64,000 bases of DNA, taken from positions 1,798,001-1,862,000 of the forward strand of contig OX638368.1 of the NCBI GenBank assembly GCA_951812925.1, in the 5' to 3' direction. Shown here piece by piece: positions 1 through 11,580 of this stretch (position 1 is the stretch's first letter; every line of letters begins with the position of its first letter). This DNA is from Calliopum simillimum. Lineage: Eukaryota > Arthropoda > Insecta > Diptera > Lauxaniidae. A program made the translations under genes and the position numbers. The notes under the pieces were generated by a model. The model was not told the origin of the DNA. It ran no database searches and saw only the letters and a list, made by a program, of their open reading frames with translations.

Positions 1-418
1 TGCGATCATTAATTGTAATTTTTCTGTAGTCTCTTGTTAACATTTTTTTCCCTCGCTCTTTTTATCAAATTTATTCTTTTGATGTGTCGCTGCTTTTTGA
101 CCGTAACTTAACTAAATGGTAACAAAATTAACAACAAAAACAAAATATATATTGTTATGTCTCGTCTGTGTCTGGGATTTTTGTTGGGTGATTGACCGTA
201 AACTGAACAGATCGTATGGAATGCTAAAAAATACATACGTTTGAAATTTCTTTAGCTGGAAATTTTTATTAAGTAATTAGTATTTTAGAATGGTAGTAAC
301 ACTTTAATTAACTGAATGATTTCTTGATATATTGCCGTCTTAATGTTCTACACAAGGACATATATTAAAACCAGCTTATTATCTGAGTTTTGATCTTTTG
401 TTTGCTATGTGTTTAGTA
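1..418. other. AT-rich non-coding stretch
   Basis: I see no gene, repeat pair or RNA here. The sequence is AT-rich and ends in the TA dinucleotide used as the mariner target at 419-420. Confidence 0.5.
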
Positions 419-420
419 TA

Positions 421-1343
421 CTAGGTGTACAAATATGAAACCGGTAATGACATCTAGCGGTCGATAGCAATATATGTATGAGCTTCCGAACCGTACCAAA
501 TGTCTTAATTGTTCATTCTGTCATCTGTCAACAATATTCAGTTCACAATTTGTCAAGTTTCATACAACAACGCATTTTTTCCGCTCGTAAAGATGTTGAA
601 TTTTGTGCCTGAAAACTCTCACTTGCGGGAAGCATTGATTTTCTGTTTCGCCAGGCAAAACAGAAAAGGTTTTCTCCATCGAATCATCACTGGCGATAAA
701 AAGTGGATTTATTTCAACAATCCCAAACGAAAAAAGTCATATTTGAGCCCCGGCCAACGACCCAAATCAACGCCAAGACCAAATCGCTTCGGCCGAAAGA
801 CAATGCTGTGTATTTTCTGGGATCAGCGTGGTGTTATTTGGTATGAGCTACTAAAACCAGGTGAAACTGTTACTGGTGCACGCTATCATCAACAATTGAT
901 CGCTTTGAACCGTGCTATACGTTAGAGAGGCCCGAATTTCAACTTCGCCATGACAAAATTGTATTCCAAGATGACAACGCATCGCCACATCGAGCAGCGG
1001 TCAATAAAAACTTGGTAGAATCGTACAACTGGGAGGCCCCGCCCCACCCGCCGTACTCACCGGACCTGGCGCCGTCCGATTAGTATTTGTTTTCATCGAT
1101 GGGACACGCACTCAACGATTCGCACTTCAATTCTTACGAGGAAGTGCAAAAATGGCTCGATGAATGGATAGCCTCAAAAAACGAAACATTTTTTTGGCGA
1201 GGAATCCATAAATTGCCTGAAAGATGGGAAAGATGTGTAGCTAGCGAGGGGAATTACTTTGAAGATTAAATTTAAAACCATTTTCGCAAAATAAACGTGT
1301 TTTTTTTAAATAAAAATTACGGGTTTCATATTTTTACACCTAG
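421..1343 (+). mobile_element. Mos1-like mariner element, internally deleted
   Basis: The ends are inverted repeats: the left starts CTAGGTGTACAAATATGA and the right, read on the minus strand, starts CTAGGTGTAAAAATATGA. Each end abuts a TA (419-420 and 1344-1345), the mariner target duplication. The tip resembles the Mos1 type (CCAGGTGTACAAGTAG). The element is 923 bp against about 1.3 kb for an intact mariner, and the missing part lies inside the transposase gene. It is complete at both ends, so it could in principle be mobilised in trans by a related transposase, but it cannot make its own. A match to the mauritiana/rosa side of the family is inference from the tip and the transposase. Confidence 0.92.
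593..1269 (+). pseudogene. Mariner transposase remnant lacking the DNA-binding domain
   Basis: The likely start is the ATG at 593 (MLNFVPENSHLREALIFCF, the usual N-terminal segment). After that it jumps straight to the catalytic domain (NRKGFLHRIITGDKKW). About 115 residues carrying both helix-turn-helix motifs are therefore missing compared with Mos1 (345 aa). In the catalytic core the first D (TGDKKW) and second D (FWDQRG, also D of QDDNASPH further on) are visible, as is the YSPDLAPSD block holding the last D of the mariner D,D34D triad. A frameshift near 925 and a TAG at 1081-1083 directly after APSD break the frame. The last 60 codons (SYEEVQKWLDEW, LPERWERCVASEGNYFED) are well preserved. 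It is non-functional. Confidence 0.9.
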
Positions 1344-1345
1344 TA

Positions 1346-2356
1346 AATGTCGTTAAATTTTTTTGAAATGGCGTATAATTGTTGCCCAATGTTACGAAAT
1401 TTAGTCTTTAGTTAGTTCAGAGATCGACCTTTAGATTGTTGTGAAATCTCATCAAAATGTGGTATTTTTAAACATATAGCTATTAAGCATAATTCGATAA
1501 TTCGAACCTTCTCTCGTAGCTACGTCGAAATCGGTTTGTGCTATACATTAGAGATGAGCGATACATATCGATTTAAAACTGACGCGTTTTTGACTAACGA
1601 AGATGATCGCTAGTGTATACCCCCCGTTAGATGGTGCTGAGGGTTATCAGTTTTCGCTAGATGGCGCTGACCTCAAAAGGGTGCAACGAATATTCACTTC
1701 ACTTGTAATTTGTAAAAATGAAGAAAGGACGTACACTTTGGCACATAGCAACCATGTAATTGTAGAAAGGAGTACATACGTTTGTATATGCAATTTAAAG
1801 GATTAAATTATTGTTATTGTTGCTTCTAATACAAATAACCATTAGCAATTCCCTATCGGTAGGTTGCTAGTGCTGCCAACATAATTTATTGCTTGAATAT
1901 CCAATTTAAAGGCGAACAACAAGAAAATGATAATATTTTTAAATTGCATATTATTGTTGTGTATATCACCACTCTTCAGTGACTTATTTCTTTGGGCATG
2001 TTTTGGTTTTGTTATTGTTTTACTATGTACGGCTTTAGCCTTTTAATTGAGTATATTTGTTTTGTTTTCTCCTAAATTAAGTGCAATTTGTACACCGCGA
2101 GAAAAATTACTTAAATGTATTTCTATTGGTACCGTATTTCAGTTCGAGTCAGAATATCATGCATGAGTCTGAATTATAAGAACACTCGCAACCAGACTTG
2201 AAATTTTTATAATTTTATTCAAGAAATTTTACAACTGAAAGTTTTATGAAAATGTTTCTTGCTTAAATGCATTACGTTCCCTTTTTCTCAACAATACGTG
2301 AAATGAGTTTCTTCCTTCATATCATGCCCGCTGTCTTTAACTTGGGCTAAAGGCCC
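1346..2356. other. Non-coding, partly repetitive
   Basis: No gene is recognisable. Positions 1390-1460 (GGAATTTAGTCTTT-type wording and the GACCT(C/T)TAGATTG block) resemble 30150-30230, and both lie next to a 'GCTAGATGGCGC' motif (1657 and 30313). This suggests two old copies of an unnamed dispersed repeat. Confidence 0.35.
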
Positions 2357-2731
2357 TTGAAGTTGGACGAAACATATTGTGACTTTTATTTGTTTTTGAT
2401 ATTATTGGTGGTGCTGTTGACTGCCCTGCTTAGTTTAGTTCAATTTAATGTTCCCTCTAGAATACTTAGGTCTTATGCACCATTTTATTTAGATTTGGTA
2501 CGGTCAAATTATGCAATAAATGCTCCCATTTATAGGTCTCTAAAATTATTTAATGATTTAAGTTCCAATAATGATCTTGATTTTTCTCTTTCAAAAGATA
2601 GTATGAGATTGTTTGTAACTAATATTTTATAATTGTTAACATATTTGTTATTTAATGTAAGTTTTATATATCTAGCCTGTAAGAATGTTATATTCATAGA
2701 CCGAATAAATAAATGAATAAATAAATAAATG
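2357..2731 (+). mobile_element. 3' end of a 5'-truncated Jockey-type LINE
   Basis: The reading frame 2357-2632 ends in a stretch typical of the extreme C-terminus of Jockey-clade ORF2 proteins: NVPSRILRSYAPFYL, then LVRSNYAINAPIYR, then LKLFNDL and DFSLSKD. A short 3' UTR of about 70 bp follows, then the tandem tail of AATA/AATAAATG units at 2704-2731, as in Drosophila LINEs that end in short A-rich repeats. No endonuclease or reverse transcriptase motif is present, so this is only the last 60-70 codons of the element. The 5' boundary is uncertain because the first 20 codons of the frame are hydrophobic and may not belong to it. The family assignment rests on wording alone. Confidence 0.62.
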
Positions 2732-2756
2732 CTTTATAAAAACTTCGACCTCTCGT

Positions 2757-3235
2757 CCGAATCAACTAAGTTTCAGTTCAGAGCTGGCATTTCATTTTAA
2801 GTATCTGACTGAAATTCAATTGGATTATCTCAAAAAACACATTCAGTATAGCATTTTTAAACTTTTGGTTAGGTACCACGCTCTCGTGTCCGAATTCACT
2901 CAGATTTTGCTCAGAGCTTGGACTTACTAGCCCTAGTATTTATGTGTGTTTTAGTAGCGCAAATAATGGTCTTAATATTGCTTTTTGAATATTTTTTTTT
3001 GTATTGGTGGTAGGCGTGTCCGTTCACCGATTTCACTAATTTTCAATCCCACAACCTAACTTTGACGACAGAGGCAGTGTACCAAATTTCATAGAATTAT
3101 TTTGCTTAGTTTTCCCGTGAAAAATATTTCCACGGACGTACAGACAGACGGACATGGCTATATCGACTGAGGAGGTGACGCTGATGAAGAATATAGAATA
3201 TTTATACTTTTCCATACTTGCCATGCCTTCTTCTC
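2757..3235 (+). repeat. Dispersed fly repeat, copy 1
   Basis: The block carries the wording GACAGACGGACATGGCTATA followed by GACGCTGATGAAGAATATA, a signature seen again in this window. The same family occurs inverted at about 27363-27620 (matching TGCCTCT(T/G)CCGTCAAAGTTA and the GAATATATGTGG end) and in the same orientation at about 28980-29300 (TTGCTCAGAGCTT, then AAATAATGGTCTTAATATTG-like text). Fragments also occur near 17760-17810 and 18835-18880 (GTTGACGCTGATC). It has no coding capacity. Such tracts are often LTR or 3'-UTR debris of retroelements in flies, but I cannot assign a class. Confidence 0.6.
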
Positions 3236-3584
3236 TGCGCTAAAAACGAAAGAAGAATAAACAGTTGATATTGATGGGAAGAATATCTTCTAGCAAGTCC
3301 TGGTCGATATTTCTCCCCAGATCTCCGCCATTAAATTTTAGGGTGGTTCAGTTACTGGTTCAGTTAATTTGAAGAAAAAAGCTGTTTTCTGATTCAAAAC
3401 CGGTTCATGTCGCTGATAGATAAGTATGTCAATGGATCTTTGTCAACGTATTTTTTTTTTTTTTTTTTGCAAAGTAATGTGTTCATTCAAATTAAAACTT
3501 TTATGTGACAAGTTCTTATGAATAGCTTTAATAAAACTTTTATCCGTAAAAGTTTTCAAATGAAAATTTTGAAAAAGTTTTTTT
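3236..3584. other. Non-coding AT-rich stretch
   Basis: It contains a run of 19 T at about 3450 and nothing recognisable as a gene or element. It ends in the TTAA target of the piggyBac-like element. Confidence 0.4.
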
Positions 3585-3588
3585 TTAA

Positions 3589-6126
3589 CCCTTAAATGCA
3601 TGAGATTTTATTTTCATTTGAAAAAAATATATTTGGTGTGGAATTGCTCAACAATGAAGGAAAAAATGTTTAAAAAATTTAAAAAAATTATTTTGTTGGT
3701 TTTTTTATAATTTATTGTTTGTATCATTTTTGATACTGTATGCATGCAAAAGTAAAATAAGTACAAGAAATTCTTATAAAAATAAAATGCAATGAATATT
3801 GACATAAAGAGTATTTAAATTCAATTAAGTATGAAAATTATTGAAACAGTCAGTATTTTTTTTGGAGCACAGAAAGATCTTACATTTTTCACACATTATG
3901 CTGCTAAGAAGACTACAACCTGGCCTCAGACACCGCATTCGATTGATTTGTCGTACTTGCTTATGGTCAATTCCATCAAGTCTTATATAATTAGATGGCA
4001 TCACTTGTTGAACATTTCTCCTTTTGGATGCTGGTTCTTCTGCAGTACTACTGTTGCTTGGCCTACCTCTTGTCCCACGGGTGCTAGATTTGCACAATGT
4101 ATCTGCAAGGTCAGTTCTAAATTTTGCTAAATTCAATATCTCTTTAGGGTCTATTTGCTTTTTGGAGCAAGCCTTCTTATACAAAACCCACGAGTTTATA
4201 ACAGTTAAGTACAAAAGATGATAGAAAATTCGCATGTACCATTTTCTTGTCTTCATGCGAATTCTGTTTCAGCCCAAAAAAGAGTCCATCAAGTCTACCC
4301 CTCCCATGTGGGCATTACTACCTTCGGGCAAGGAATGGACTTTCTCCTCTTTTCAGACTTGTCATACCTCTCAACTGAGTCCAAAGGTTGTACACCAACA
4401 TATGTCGACAAAAGAATTATTTGTTTATTATCTTTCCAACTTACTGATGACATTTCTATATCATCGTAACTGGTCACATATTCTTCAAAAGTACCTCTAG
4501 CTACAGTTTTGCTCATTACTTGCTGTTTCGTTGGTAATTTGCAATTATTCCCCAGACAGTTCCTTTGCACAGTCCCTAAACATAAAATTCCTTCTTTGGC
4601 CATGTAATACATCAGAGACATCGACGTGTAGAAATTGTCAAAGTAAATAATATGATTCATATTTCTCGGGACTCCTCTGGATAGTTTAGTTACAACATTG
4701 CCCACAGCTCCCAAATCAGGCTCATTTTCTTACAAAGTATCCGAAGTATCCTTTCCAGAATAAATGCTAAATTTATATGCATAGCCTGATAATGAGCACA
4801 TCACATAGAGCTTGAATCCCCATTTGTGAGGTTTGTTTGGCAAGCATTGCTTCATAAAGTGGCGCATTTTCGTAGCACACATTTGTTCGTCAATTGAGAG
4901 ACGCTGTTCCATTGGAATGCTGGAAAATTTTTTATTTAGATGGTCAACTATTGGACGCAATTTATGCAGCTTGTCATGTTGAAGATGATCCACTGGCTTA
5001 TGTTGGTCATTGTCATTAAAATAAAGGATGCTCCTTATCTTTCCAAATCTATTAACAGTCATCGACTCCTTTATTGCTTGAAAACCATGTTTATTATTCC
5101 AATATGGTCTTACGTTTGGATACTGGTAAACCGACATAAATATCAGTATTCCCATATACTTTCGCAGCTCATCTTCATTAATGGAGTCTGGGCGTTCCGG
5201 TTGCTTCTGGATAGAGTACCTAGTTGTTTCCTCTATAATTTTCGTTACCAAATCAGGGCCAAAAAAATATTCAAAAAACTGACCAGGAGTTTCAAGTCTC
5301 ATTACTTTTGAAGGTAGATCATTGATGCCTTGAAATTTTATGTTGTCTTCGGAAAATATAAGAGATTGTTTCTTCCATATGAGTCTCTGAGCATCAAGTG
5401 ATCGAAATGATGTCCGATTATAGCTTGTACTAGGGCTTTCTGAAGATGTCTGAATATTACCAAGAATTGGAACATCAGATAAATTTTCGGTTTCCTTATA
5501 TATTTCTTCATCATCTTCAGAAAAATCAAGCCCTTCTATGTCTTCTAGAGTTGGATAGTAATCAAGATCTTCACCATCCGACTCTGCATCATCTTCGGAA
5601 ATTCATCCATCATCTAAACGCATCAAAAACTCTTCTATTTCCTTGTCATTCATTCTAAAAATAATGACCATAAATGAAAAAACCGATCTGCCACTCACGT
5701 AAAAATTTAAAATAACGGTTGCAAAAAAAGAGCACCAAGTGCATGCTATATCATTTTTGATACAAGCGAAATCGTGTTATTTGTATGAAAAATTTACTTT
5801 TTTATATAAAATTTGTTAATTGATGGATAAATTAAATACTCACCTTTGATAATTATATTTTTCTTATATGATTTACCAAACACTTTTTTAGAAATCAACT
5901 AATAAAAAGTTCACTTTTCACTCCTTCATAAAAAACCGACCACTGCGCTTATGATGTCACACAAAATGAAAATTATGCTTCTTGTTGTCACTTAGCTTTC
6001 GTTTCTTTGTGAAAAAATAAACAACAAACGATAATTTACAGTTAGTTTGTGCAGATTAAATGAGATTTTCAGTTTACACGCACTTATAAGCGATGTTTCA
6101 TTTTTGATACAATATGCATTTAAGGG
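3589..6126 (-). mobile_element. piggyBac-like DNA transposon, complete ends
   Basis: The element is 2538 bp and is bounded on both sides by TTAA (3585-3588 and 6127-6130). Its 13-bp inverted ends are identical, each reading CCCTTAAATGCAT from the outside in. Size, TTAA target and 13-bp tips all fit piggyBac. Subterminal copies of ATCATTTTTGATAC occur near 3725, 5750 and 6100 and may be transposase-binding repeats. One transposase gene fills the minus strand. The gene is damaged but its ends are intact, so the copy is probably fairly young. Confidence 0.93.
3825..5653 (-). pseudogene. piggyBac-like transposase, three stops and one frameshift
   Basis: The start is the ATG at 5653-5651 (MNDKEIEEFLMRLDD). 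About 609 codons are recognisable. An acidic N-terminus is followed by the catalytic domain: first D in LSIDEQM, second D in IIYFDNFYTS, third D in GVDLMDSF. This is the DDD triad of piggyBac. The end is a cysteine-rich segment (CLRPGC, CEKCKIFLC), the usual C-terminal zinc-binding module. Lesions are a TGA at 5603-5605, a TAA at 4730-4732, a one-base frameshift near 4296 and a TGA at 4269-4271. The frame is otherwise continuous. The family is certain; the copy cannot make a full protein. Confidence 0.92.
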
Positions 6127-6130
6127 TTAA

Positions 6131-7640
6131 AGTTTCATATCATGAGAATATTAATATCAACTACGAGTGCAAATTTCAAGTAGGAACCCGAGTTTTAGTA
6201 TCAAGCTAAAATCTTGAGGATGAATCCATATTTTATAGAGTACAACTTTAAGTCAAATCAAATTCTTTTCGTGTACATTAGGGTGATCTTACTTTTCCTT
6301 CCTTTTCCTTCCTTTTTTTCTTTTTGCAACCGCGGAAGCGCCGCACATGGCGTCATTTGTCGGCTGTGTCGGCAGCCACTTAATTTGCCGACAAACGTGT
6401 GGCTGGTAGTGAGTGGTATGGAAGGATGGTGCGGGTAAAAGAAGCGTCTTATGGTGTTATTGCCGGCGGGCTTGGTTACTGTTGTTGTTTTTGTTGTTTA
6501 TCCGTATTTAGCCGCATTAGAGCCGTGTTAGCTAGTCGCTTGCAAATTTGTTGTCATTTTTGTTGTTGCTTATTTTATGCAAAAATTTTTACTGCTTCCC
6601 CCCCACGTGTTGGATTTTGTTGTAGTCAACCTACTACCAACAATATCGTTTTTTTTTTCTGCATTCACTTATGAGTAGTTTGTCTCCATTATGCCCCCAT
6701 AGTTTGTGATGTGGCAGTGCATATTTTATCGCTTGTTTTTAAATACATAATAAAGTATTTGTAGTATGTTCTTAAAATGTTTTAAAAATTTTTTATTATA
6801 AAATTATTTGCATATATATGTTTGTATTTTTTATGCATGCCACAAAACCAATTAAAATTTTATTTGATCATCAATAATAATAAATAGCACCCGCTCTTAT
6901 TACAAATACATTACAATTTATTTATAGAATTCCAACAAAATGGCTATTATCCTTAGAAATATACCAAACTCAAAAAAATTAGTATTAAACGATAGGTTTC
7001 AACCCAGTTTAATTAAGAATACATAAAAACTGTTGTATTTAGTCATAATGCGTGTAATAAACATAATTGAATTTGTTTTCTACTTTTTCATGCAATCAAT
7101 GCGCACTTCTGACAGTTTATTGAATAGACTATTTGGTTTTAGACCTCAACCCAAAAACATTCTCATGCAATCCTTAAATTTATCGATTTCTCCATTGTTT
7201 TTAAAGATGCTAGTCTCATCGAATCTATTTTTAGTTTTCCGTATACATAGCGTTGAAATTAAAGGCAAATATTTTGTCAATGTTCAATTTTATCCATTTA
7301 GCGCATGATCACAACAGAAGCTATTTCAACAAAAACCCATAGTTGAGGCTTGCCAGAATTCAATTCAAACACGATTGAAGTAATCGTTTTTTTAGCCGAA
7401 AGTCCAATGACAAATTTTGCCGCAATCGAATCTAACCTCAAGAATACGTCACGTATAGCAGGCATTAAAATCAACAAATCGCCAAGACCAAATGGCGTTT
7501 CCGTCCATGTTTTGAGAAAGTGTACACTAGATAGTATCACAAAAAAAAAAGTTCGCATTAAACCGCCCATTTTGACAGATTATCGGTTTTGATTTTTAAG
7601 GAAACATTTTTTTTTTCGACCTCTAAATAATACGCTATTT
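6131..7640. other. Host-like non-coding sequence with polypyrimidine and TTG-rich tracts
   Basis: A (CCTTT/CCTTCC) tract at 6290-6325, then a relatively GC-rich 350 bp with TTGTTG runs (6330-6700), look like fly intronic or leader sequence. No open frame with recognisable protein wording was found. Positions 6730-7640 are AT-rich and unassigned. Confidence 0.35.
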
Positions 7641-7641
7641 G

Positions 7642-7846
7642 ATCTAAAACCTCAGTACAACACATTAAAAACAGGATGTTCAAAAACGAAAATCGCCCCC
7701 TAAAACTATGCAATATTCTTTTTTTTCACATTTGACATTTCAAGCAGTACGCAAATAAATATAAAAAGAGAATCTTGCATAATTTAAGGGGGCGATTTTC
7801 GTTTTTAAACATCCAGTTTTTTAGATTTTACACTGAGGTTTTAGAT
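7642..7846. repeat. Hairpin MITE, about 205 bp
   Basis: Two inverted arms, about 7642-7725 and 7767-7846, pair along most of their length. Matching blocks include TCTAAAACCTCAGT with its complement at 7832-7846, and AACGAAAATCGCCCCCT with AGGGGGCGATTTTCGTT. The loop is about 40 bp. There is no coding content. A clear target duplication was not identified. Confidence 0.8.
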
Positions 7847-7959
7847 TCTCTGTAACTTCTTCAATTTCAACAATTTGTAGAGATAAATTTTATAATTTTT
7901 TATGGGCTTCAATTTTATGAAGTGTCCTTGGCACCTTAGGGTGGTAGAAACTGAGATAA

Positions 7960-8005
7960 TGAGTACAAAATTTTCAAAATACTGCAATGCAGGGTATTTA
8001 TTTTT
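7960..8005 (+). repeat. Short shared repeat end
   Basis: The wording AAAATACTGCAATGCAGGGT followed by TTTGGCCAGGCC recurs at 27818-27865. It probably marks the edge of the same dispersed repeat family. Confidence 0.5.
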
Positions 8006-8580
8006 TGGCCAGGCCCTTACTAGTTTTTATATCATTTCATAGACTTTTGGTGCATTTCCATCATGTTGGTGGATGGCAAATGTTCAGCCTAATTCTAACG
8101 ATTACCGGCTCATTGCAATATGCTTTACACTCTCCTCCACAGTTAAGGAGGGGGTTACAAACTTTCACCTTGTGCAATGTCTAAAGCAAGGAAGGGTAGA
8201 AGCGTAGAACAAAAATGAGCCAATTTTGGTTCGTGCGAAACAAACACAATATTTCAATATTATACAAATTTCTCCCAATTACAACACTCATGCAAAATTT
8301 GGTTTTGTTGTGAATTAAAAACACATGCAAAGCAGTGGATCATCAGTCGAAGTAGTTGTTTAATGAAATTACATGGGTTTTGTAATTCAAAGAATATTGC
8401 ATAATATTAAAATACTGTGTAATTTGTATGCGAGCCAAAACTGTCTCAATATTCGACGCTGACACCCCTTGGCTCAGTGAGTTTGAAACGATGACACCTT
8501 TGATCTAAAGCTCAACGAATAAGTTAGTGATCGTCAAGCCGGTTCTTTTGAAAATATGATGGCGTTTGTCATCGTAAAGT

Positions 8581-8854
8581 AGGGTATTCGTGGGAGACGT
8601 GGCACCCCTATCAATTTCAATACTTGCAGCTTTTATAGCATTCAAATATTGGTTGTTGCAACAATGGTGGCAACAAGAACTTAAAAGCCACTCACCCACG
8701 CCAAATCACTCATGATATGGTGCCATATAACCCGTAGTTGTTTTAAATTAATAAAAGAATAACTTTGTGTTTAGTTTTTTTAAAAATCTCTTTTAATTCT
8801 GGTTGTATAGCAGTTTAACGAAAAGGGTGCCATATCTCCCGCGTTTACCCTATG
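8581..8854. repeat. MITE with 'TAGGGTA...GGCACC' ends
   Basis: The inverted ends of about 30 bp read TAGGGTATTCGTGGGAGACG at the left and, on the minus strand, TAGGGTAAACGCGGGAGATA at the right, both continuing into a GGCACCC block. Interior wording (GAATGCTATAAAAGCTGCAA on the minus strand) matches 14489-14515 on the plus strand, so a larger relative sits at 12905-14575. There is no coding content. Confidence 0.75.
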
Positions 8855-10648
8855 AACATTATGTTCAGGAAATCATAAGTCCCATATGTCAAAATGCAGT
8901 ACATTTGGCATATGAAACGTTGGCTGTAGCGTAAAAATGCAAAGGAATTCTGAAAGTTTTTATTAAACATAAACTTTTGCGAAAACGAAATTTTTCAATT
9001 TACACAGTCAAGTGCAATGTCAAATTTAACGATTTTGTCTTGAACACACCAACACGCGATAAAAACCAAAAGAATGATGAAATTTGGCAATTTACGGGGA
9101 GGTACAATTTACGAGGTTTTGTATTTTGATTCGTTTTTCGAAAATGTAAAAACAATAAAACTGCAGTTGATTTGCTGGCGCACAGAAAATTCCCGTCTTT
9201 ATTTTTTTGATTTTTGGCTTTGCTGCAGGAAATTTCACATCGTTTATGCTTTGTTGCGTAACATTGACCCATATTTCGTTTTTTTTTTTTTTTTTTTTTT
9301 TGTTTTTCATTCAATTTACGAGCATTTTTACGGCCGCGTATTTTTGGCAAAAGAAAAAAGAAAGGTATGGCAACACAGATACAAACGAGTGTTAGTAGTA
9401 CGTTGTGTGGTGTGCATGTGCTTCAGCATTTAATGAACCGTCAGCATCGACAACTTTGTTGTTGCTGTTTGCCGGTTGTTGTTGTAGTTTTGTTTTTCTG
9501 TTGACCTATTTTTGGTGTTTTCAGTTTGTAATTTTTTTTGCACAAAAATAATTTTTGGCTCTTTTTATTTAATTTTTTTTTTTCTTCTTTTTTTTTTGGC
9601 GAAAGTGAAAATTGAGAAGTTTTCGATGAAGCAGAAAGATGAAAAGACCAACTAAGCGCATGATATTTTGAAGGTTGCCGTTTTTGGTTTCCGAATTCAT
9701 AAAGAAATTATGTTTTTTTTTAAACGATTTAGTCAAAGCTTCTGGAGATATTGATTTTGATGAATTCAGTCACAGAAATTGACATTTACTATTTAATATA
9801 TCAGCCATATATAAAAATTATGTTCAAACTTAATAACTTCCGAAAAGATTTTTGGCCTATCATTTCAATTTGTAATCTGTAAGTAGCTGGACCCGGTAGA
9901 TGAATAAATAAACAAATGTTGCGGTTCTTCAATTTTGCCGACTAAATAAAACAGTTGCCTCTTAAGATCCGCTTGCTGCTTTGTTGACAAAAAAAAAAAA
10001 AACAAACTCCAAACGTGAAATAAAGTAGCAACCTGTTACAACCAACAGCAACAGCAGACTTTCTTCAAGGAATGACTAAAAGTACCTGACAAATATATTT
10101 AAGTCATCGTTGTCTTTTTCCCTGCATGTAGTGGTGGCTCCTTTTTTGGTTTGCAAACCTCATAAACATGGTGTCATCAAAATGCATTACTCTTTCACCA
10201 CCGACCGACATTAAGCTTAGCATTTTAATTCTTCAACAATCTGGACAGATGTGCAGTCAGCTTGCGCACAGGATAAGCAGGGTTTCTCAAGCGTGTCATC
10301 ACGTTGTTCCGCAGCTGTAAAGTTTTTAAGTATTAATTCAGAAAAAAAAAAAAAGAAAAAAATAAAAAATTTTTTGCAATGAACATATATTAAAACCATC
10401 GCCGCCGAGGTGGTGTTAGTGTTTTGCAGTAAAAAAGTGTCTGCAATCATAATTTTTTATGGTTTTTTTACGCTTTGAATTGTGGTTTTTGTTGCATTTT
10501 AGCCAGGCAGCTTAAACAGAATTGAAGTTATAATCAAACCGAGGTAAATTTTTGCTAAGTTACGATCAAGAATCAGCAACCATATGCACTTACCTTCGTT
10601 ATATTTAAATATGAACTTAATTATTAATGAAAATAATTCGGAAACTAT
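8855..10648. other. Non-coding, simple-sequence rich
   Basis: T- and A-homopolymer runs (9279-9301, 9569-9596, 10340-10370) and TTG/CAA-rich tracts look like fly intron sequence. The open frames that cross the T-runs are low-complexity and not protein-like. Confidence 0.35.
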
Positions 10649-10650
10649 TA

Positions 10651-11022
10651 GCTGTGTTTCTTTTGACGCGTATATACAATTGTGGTAATTTTCAAATTGC
10701 TATAACTTATGAACGATGAGTCGTACGATAAAAAGTCCAAGGGTCTTATTCATTGAGAACCACATTCTCTACAAATAATTTTAATCTTTTGTAAAAAGGA
10801 AATAATTATTTAGAAGTTATTTAAAAAAAAAGTGATTTTTTGCCATTTATCGGAGCTTAACCAGTTTTTATAGAATAACTCCTAAAAGATAAATTTTTTT
10901 AAAAATAAAATATGAAGATTTTGTAGAGAACGTGATTCTCCATATTGTGCGACTCACTGTTCATGAGTTATCGCAATTTCAAAATATCCACAATTGTATA
11001 TACGCGTCAAAAGAAACACGGC
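10651..11022. repeat. Palindromic MITE with TA target, 372 bp
   Basis: The left end reads GCTGTGTTTCTTTTGACGCG and the right end, inverted, GCCGTGTTTCTTTTGACGCG. The match continues through TATATACAATTGTGG and, with gaps, through the ATGAAC(G/A)(A/G)TGAGTCG block. TA flanks both sides (10649-10650, 11023-11024). This fits a nonautonomous Tc1/mariner-type element. No coding content is seen. Confidence 0.82.
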
Positions 11023-11063
11023 TATTATTGCTTATACGAAACGACGTTGTTTGGCTCTACATG

Positions 11064-11580
11064 CACGGAGAAAAATTCGAGTCATAATTTTAACTCCACT
11101 CGGGTACTAAAAAAATTAATGTTATTAACAATAAATTTCAAACATAACCTTATATAACCATTTTGACTATTTAATTTTCTGTGTCTAAACTTTACAGTAA
11201 GGTATGTTAATAGCATAAAAATATTGTATATAACCATTGTGGCTTTAAAAATTTAGTAAAAGTATTTATGTTTGGACAGACATTTGCTTAATATACAAAT
11301 GTTATACCATCATAGGGGCCAGTAGTGCAGAGGATATGTTTCTATCTATCACACGGAGGGACCACGGTTCGAATCCAGTTTTTTTTTTTAACTTTACAGT
11401 ACTTGAATGGTTCATTATTTTTTTTTTTTTTTTGTTGTTTGAACCTTACAGTAAGGTAACTATCATTTTAATTTTTTTTTAAATATTACTAGACTGTAAG
11501 GTCATTCGAAAATTCTGAATTTACTAAAATAGTAAGGTAAAATTTACTTCAGTGGGGAGTTGTCACTTTTTTGACTTAAA
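11064..11580 (+). mobile_element. CACGGAG-ended nonautonomous element with tRNA-like segment (partial)
   Basis: The left tip is CACGGAGAAAAATTCG. The right part carries GTAAAATTTACTTCAGTGGG, which also occurs, inverted, at 15956-15980 in the complete relative 15883-17408. The distal tip is missing here. The interior holds the repeated word 'TTTACAGTAAGGTA' and a tRNA-like block. The class is not proven; the CAC-type tip suggests a CACTA/Chapaev or Transib-like cut-and-paste family. Confidence 0.55.
11315..11376 (+). other. tRNA-like segment with pol III boxes
   Basis: Box-A-like wording (CCAGTAGTGCAGAGGATATG) is followed by a perfect B box, GGTTCGAATCC, at 11366-11376. A T-run starts three bases later (11379-11389), like a pol III terminator. 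The acceptor stem does not close well, so I do not call a functional tRNA. It could be a tRNA-derived promoter captured by the surrounding element. Confidence 0.6.

Noticed and set aside
2704..2731. AATA repeats as an independent microsatellite
   Set aside because: They directly follow the short 3' UTR of a LINE C-terminus, so they are better read as its tail.
3831..5311. Plus-strand frames within the piggyBac-like element
   Set aside because: They are antisense to the recognised transposase.
9000..9433. Overlapping frames around the T-run at 9279-9301
   Set aside because: They consist largely of homopolymer-coded phenylalanine/lysine and occur on both strands.
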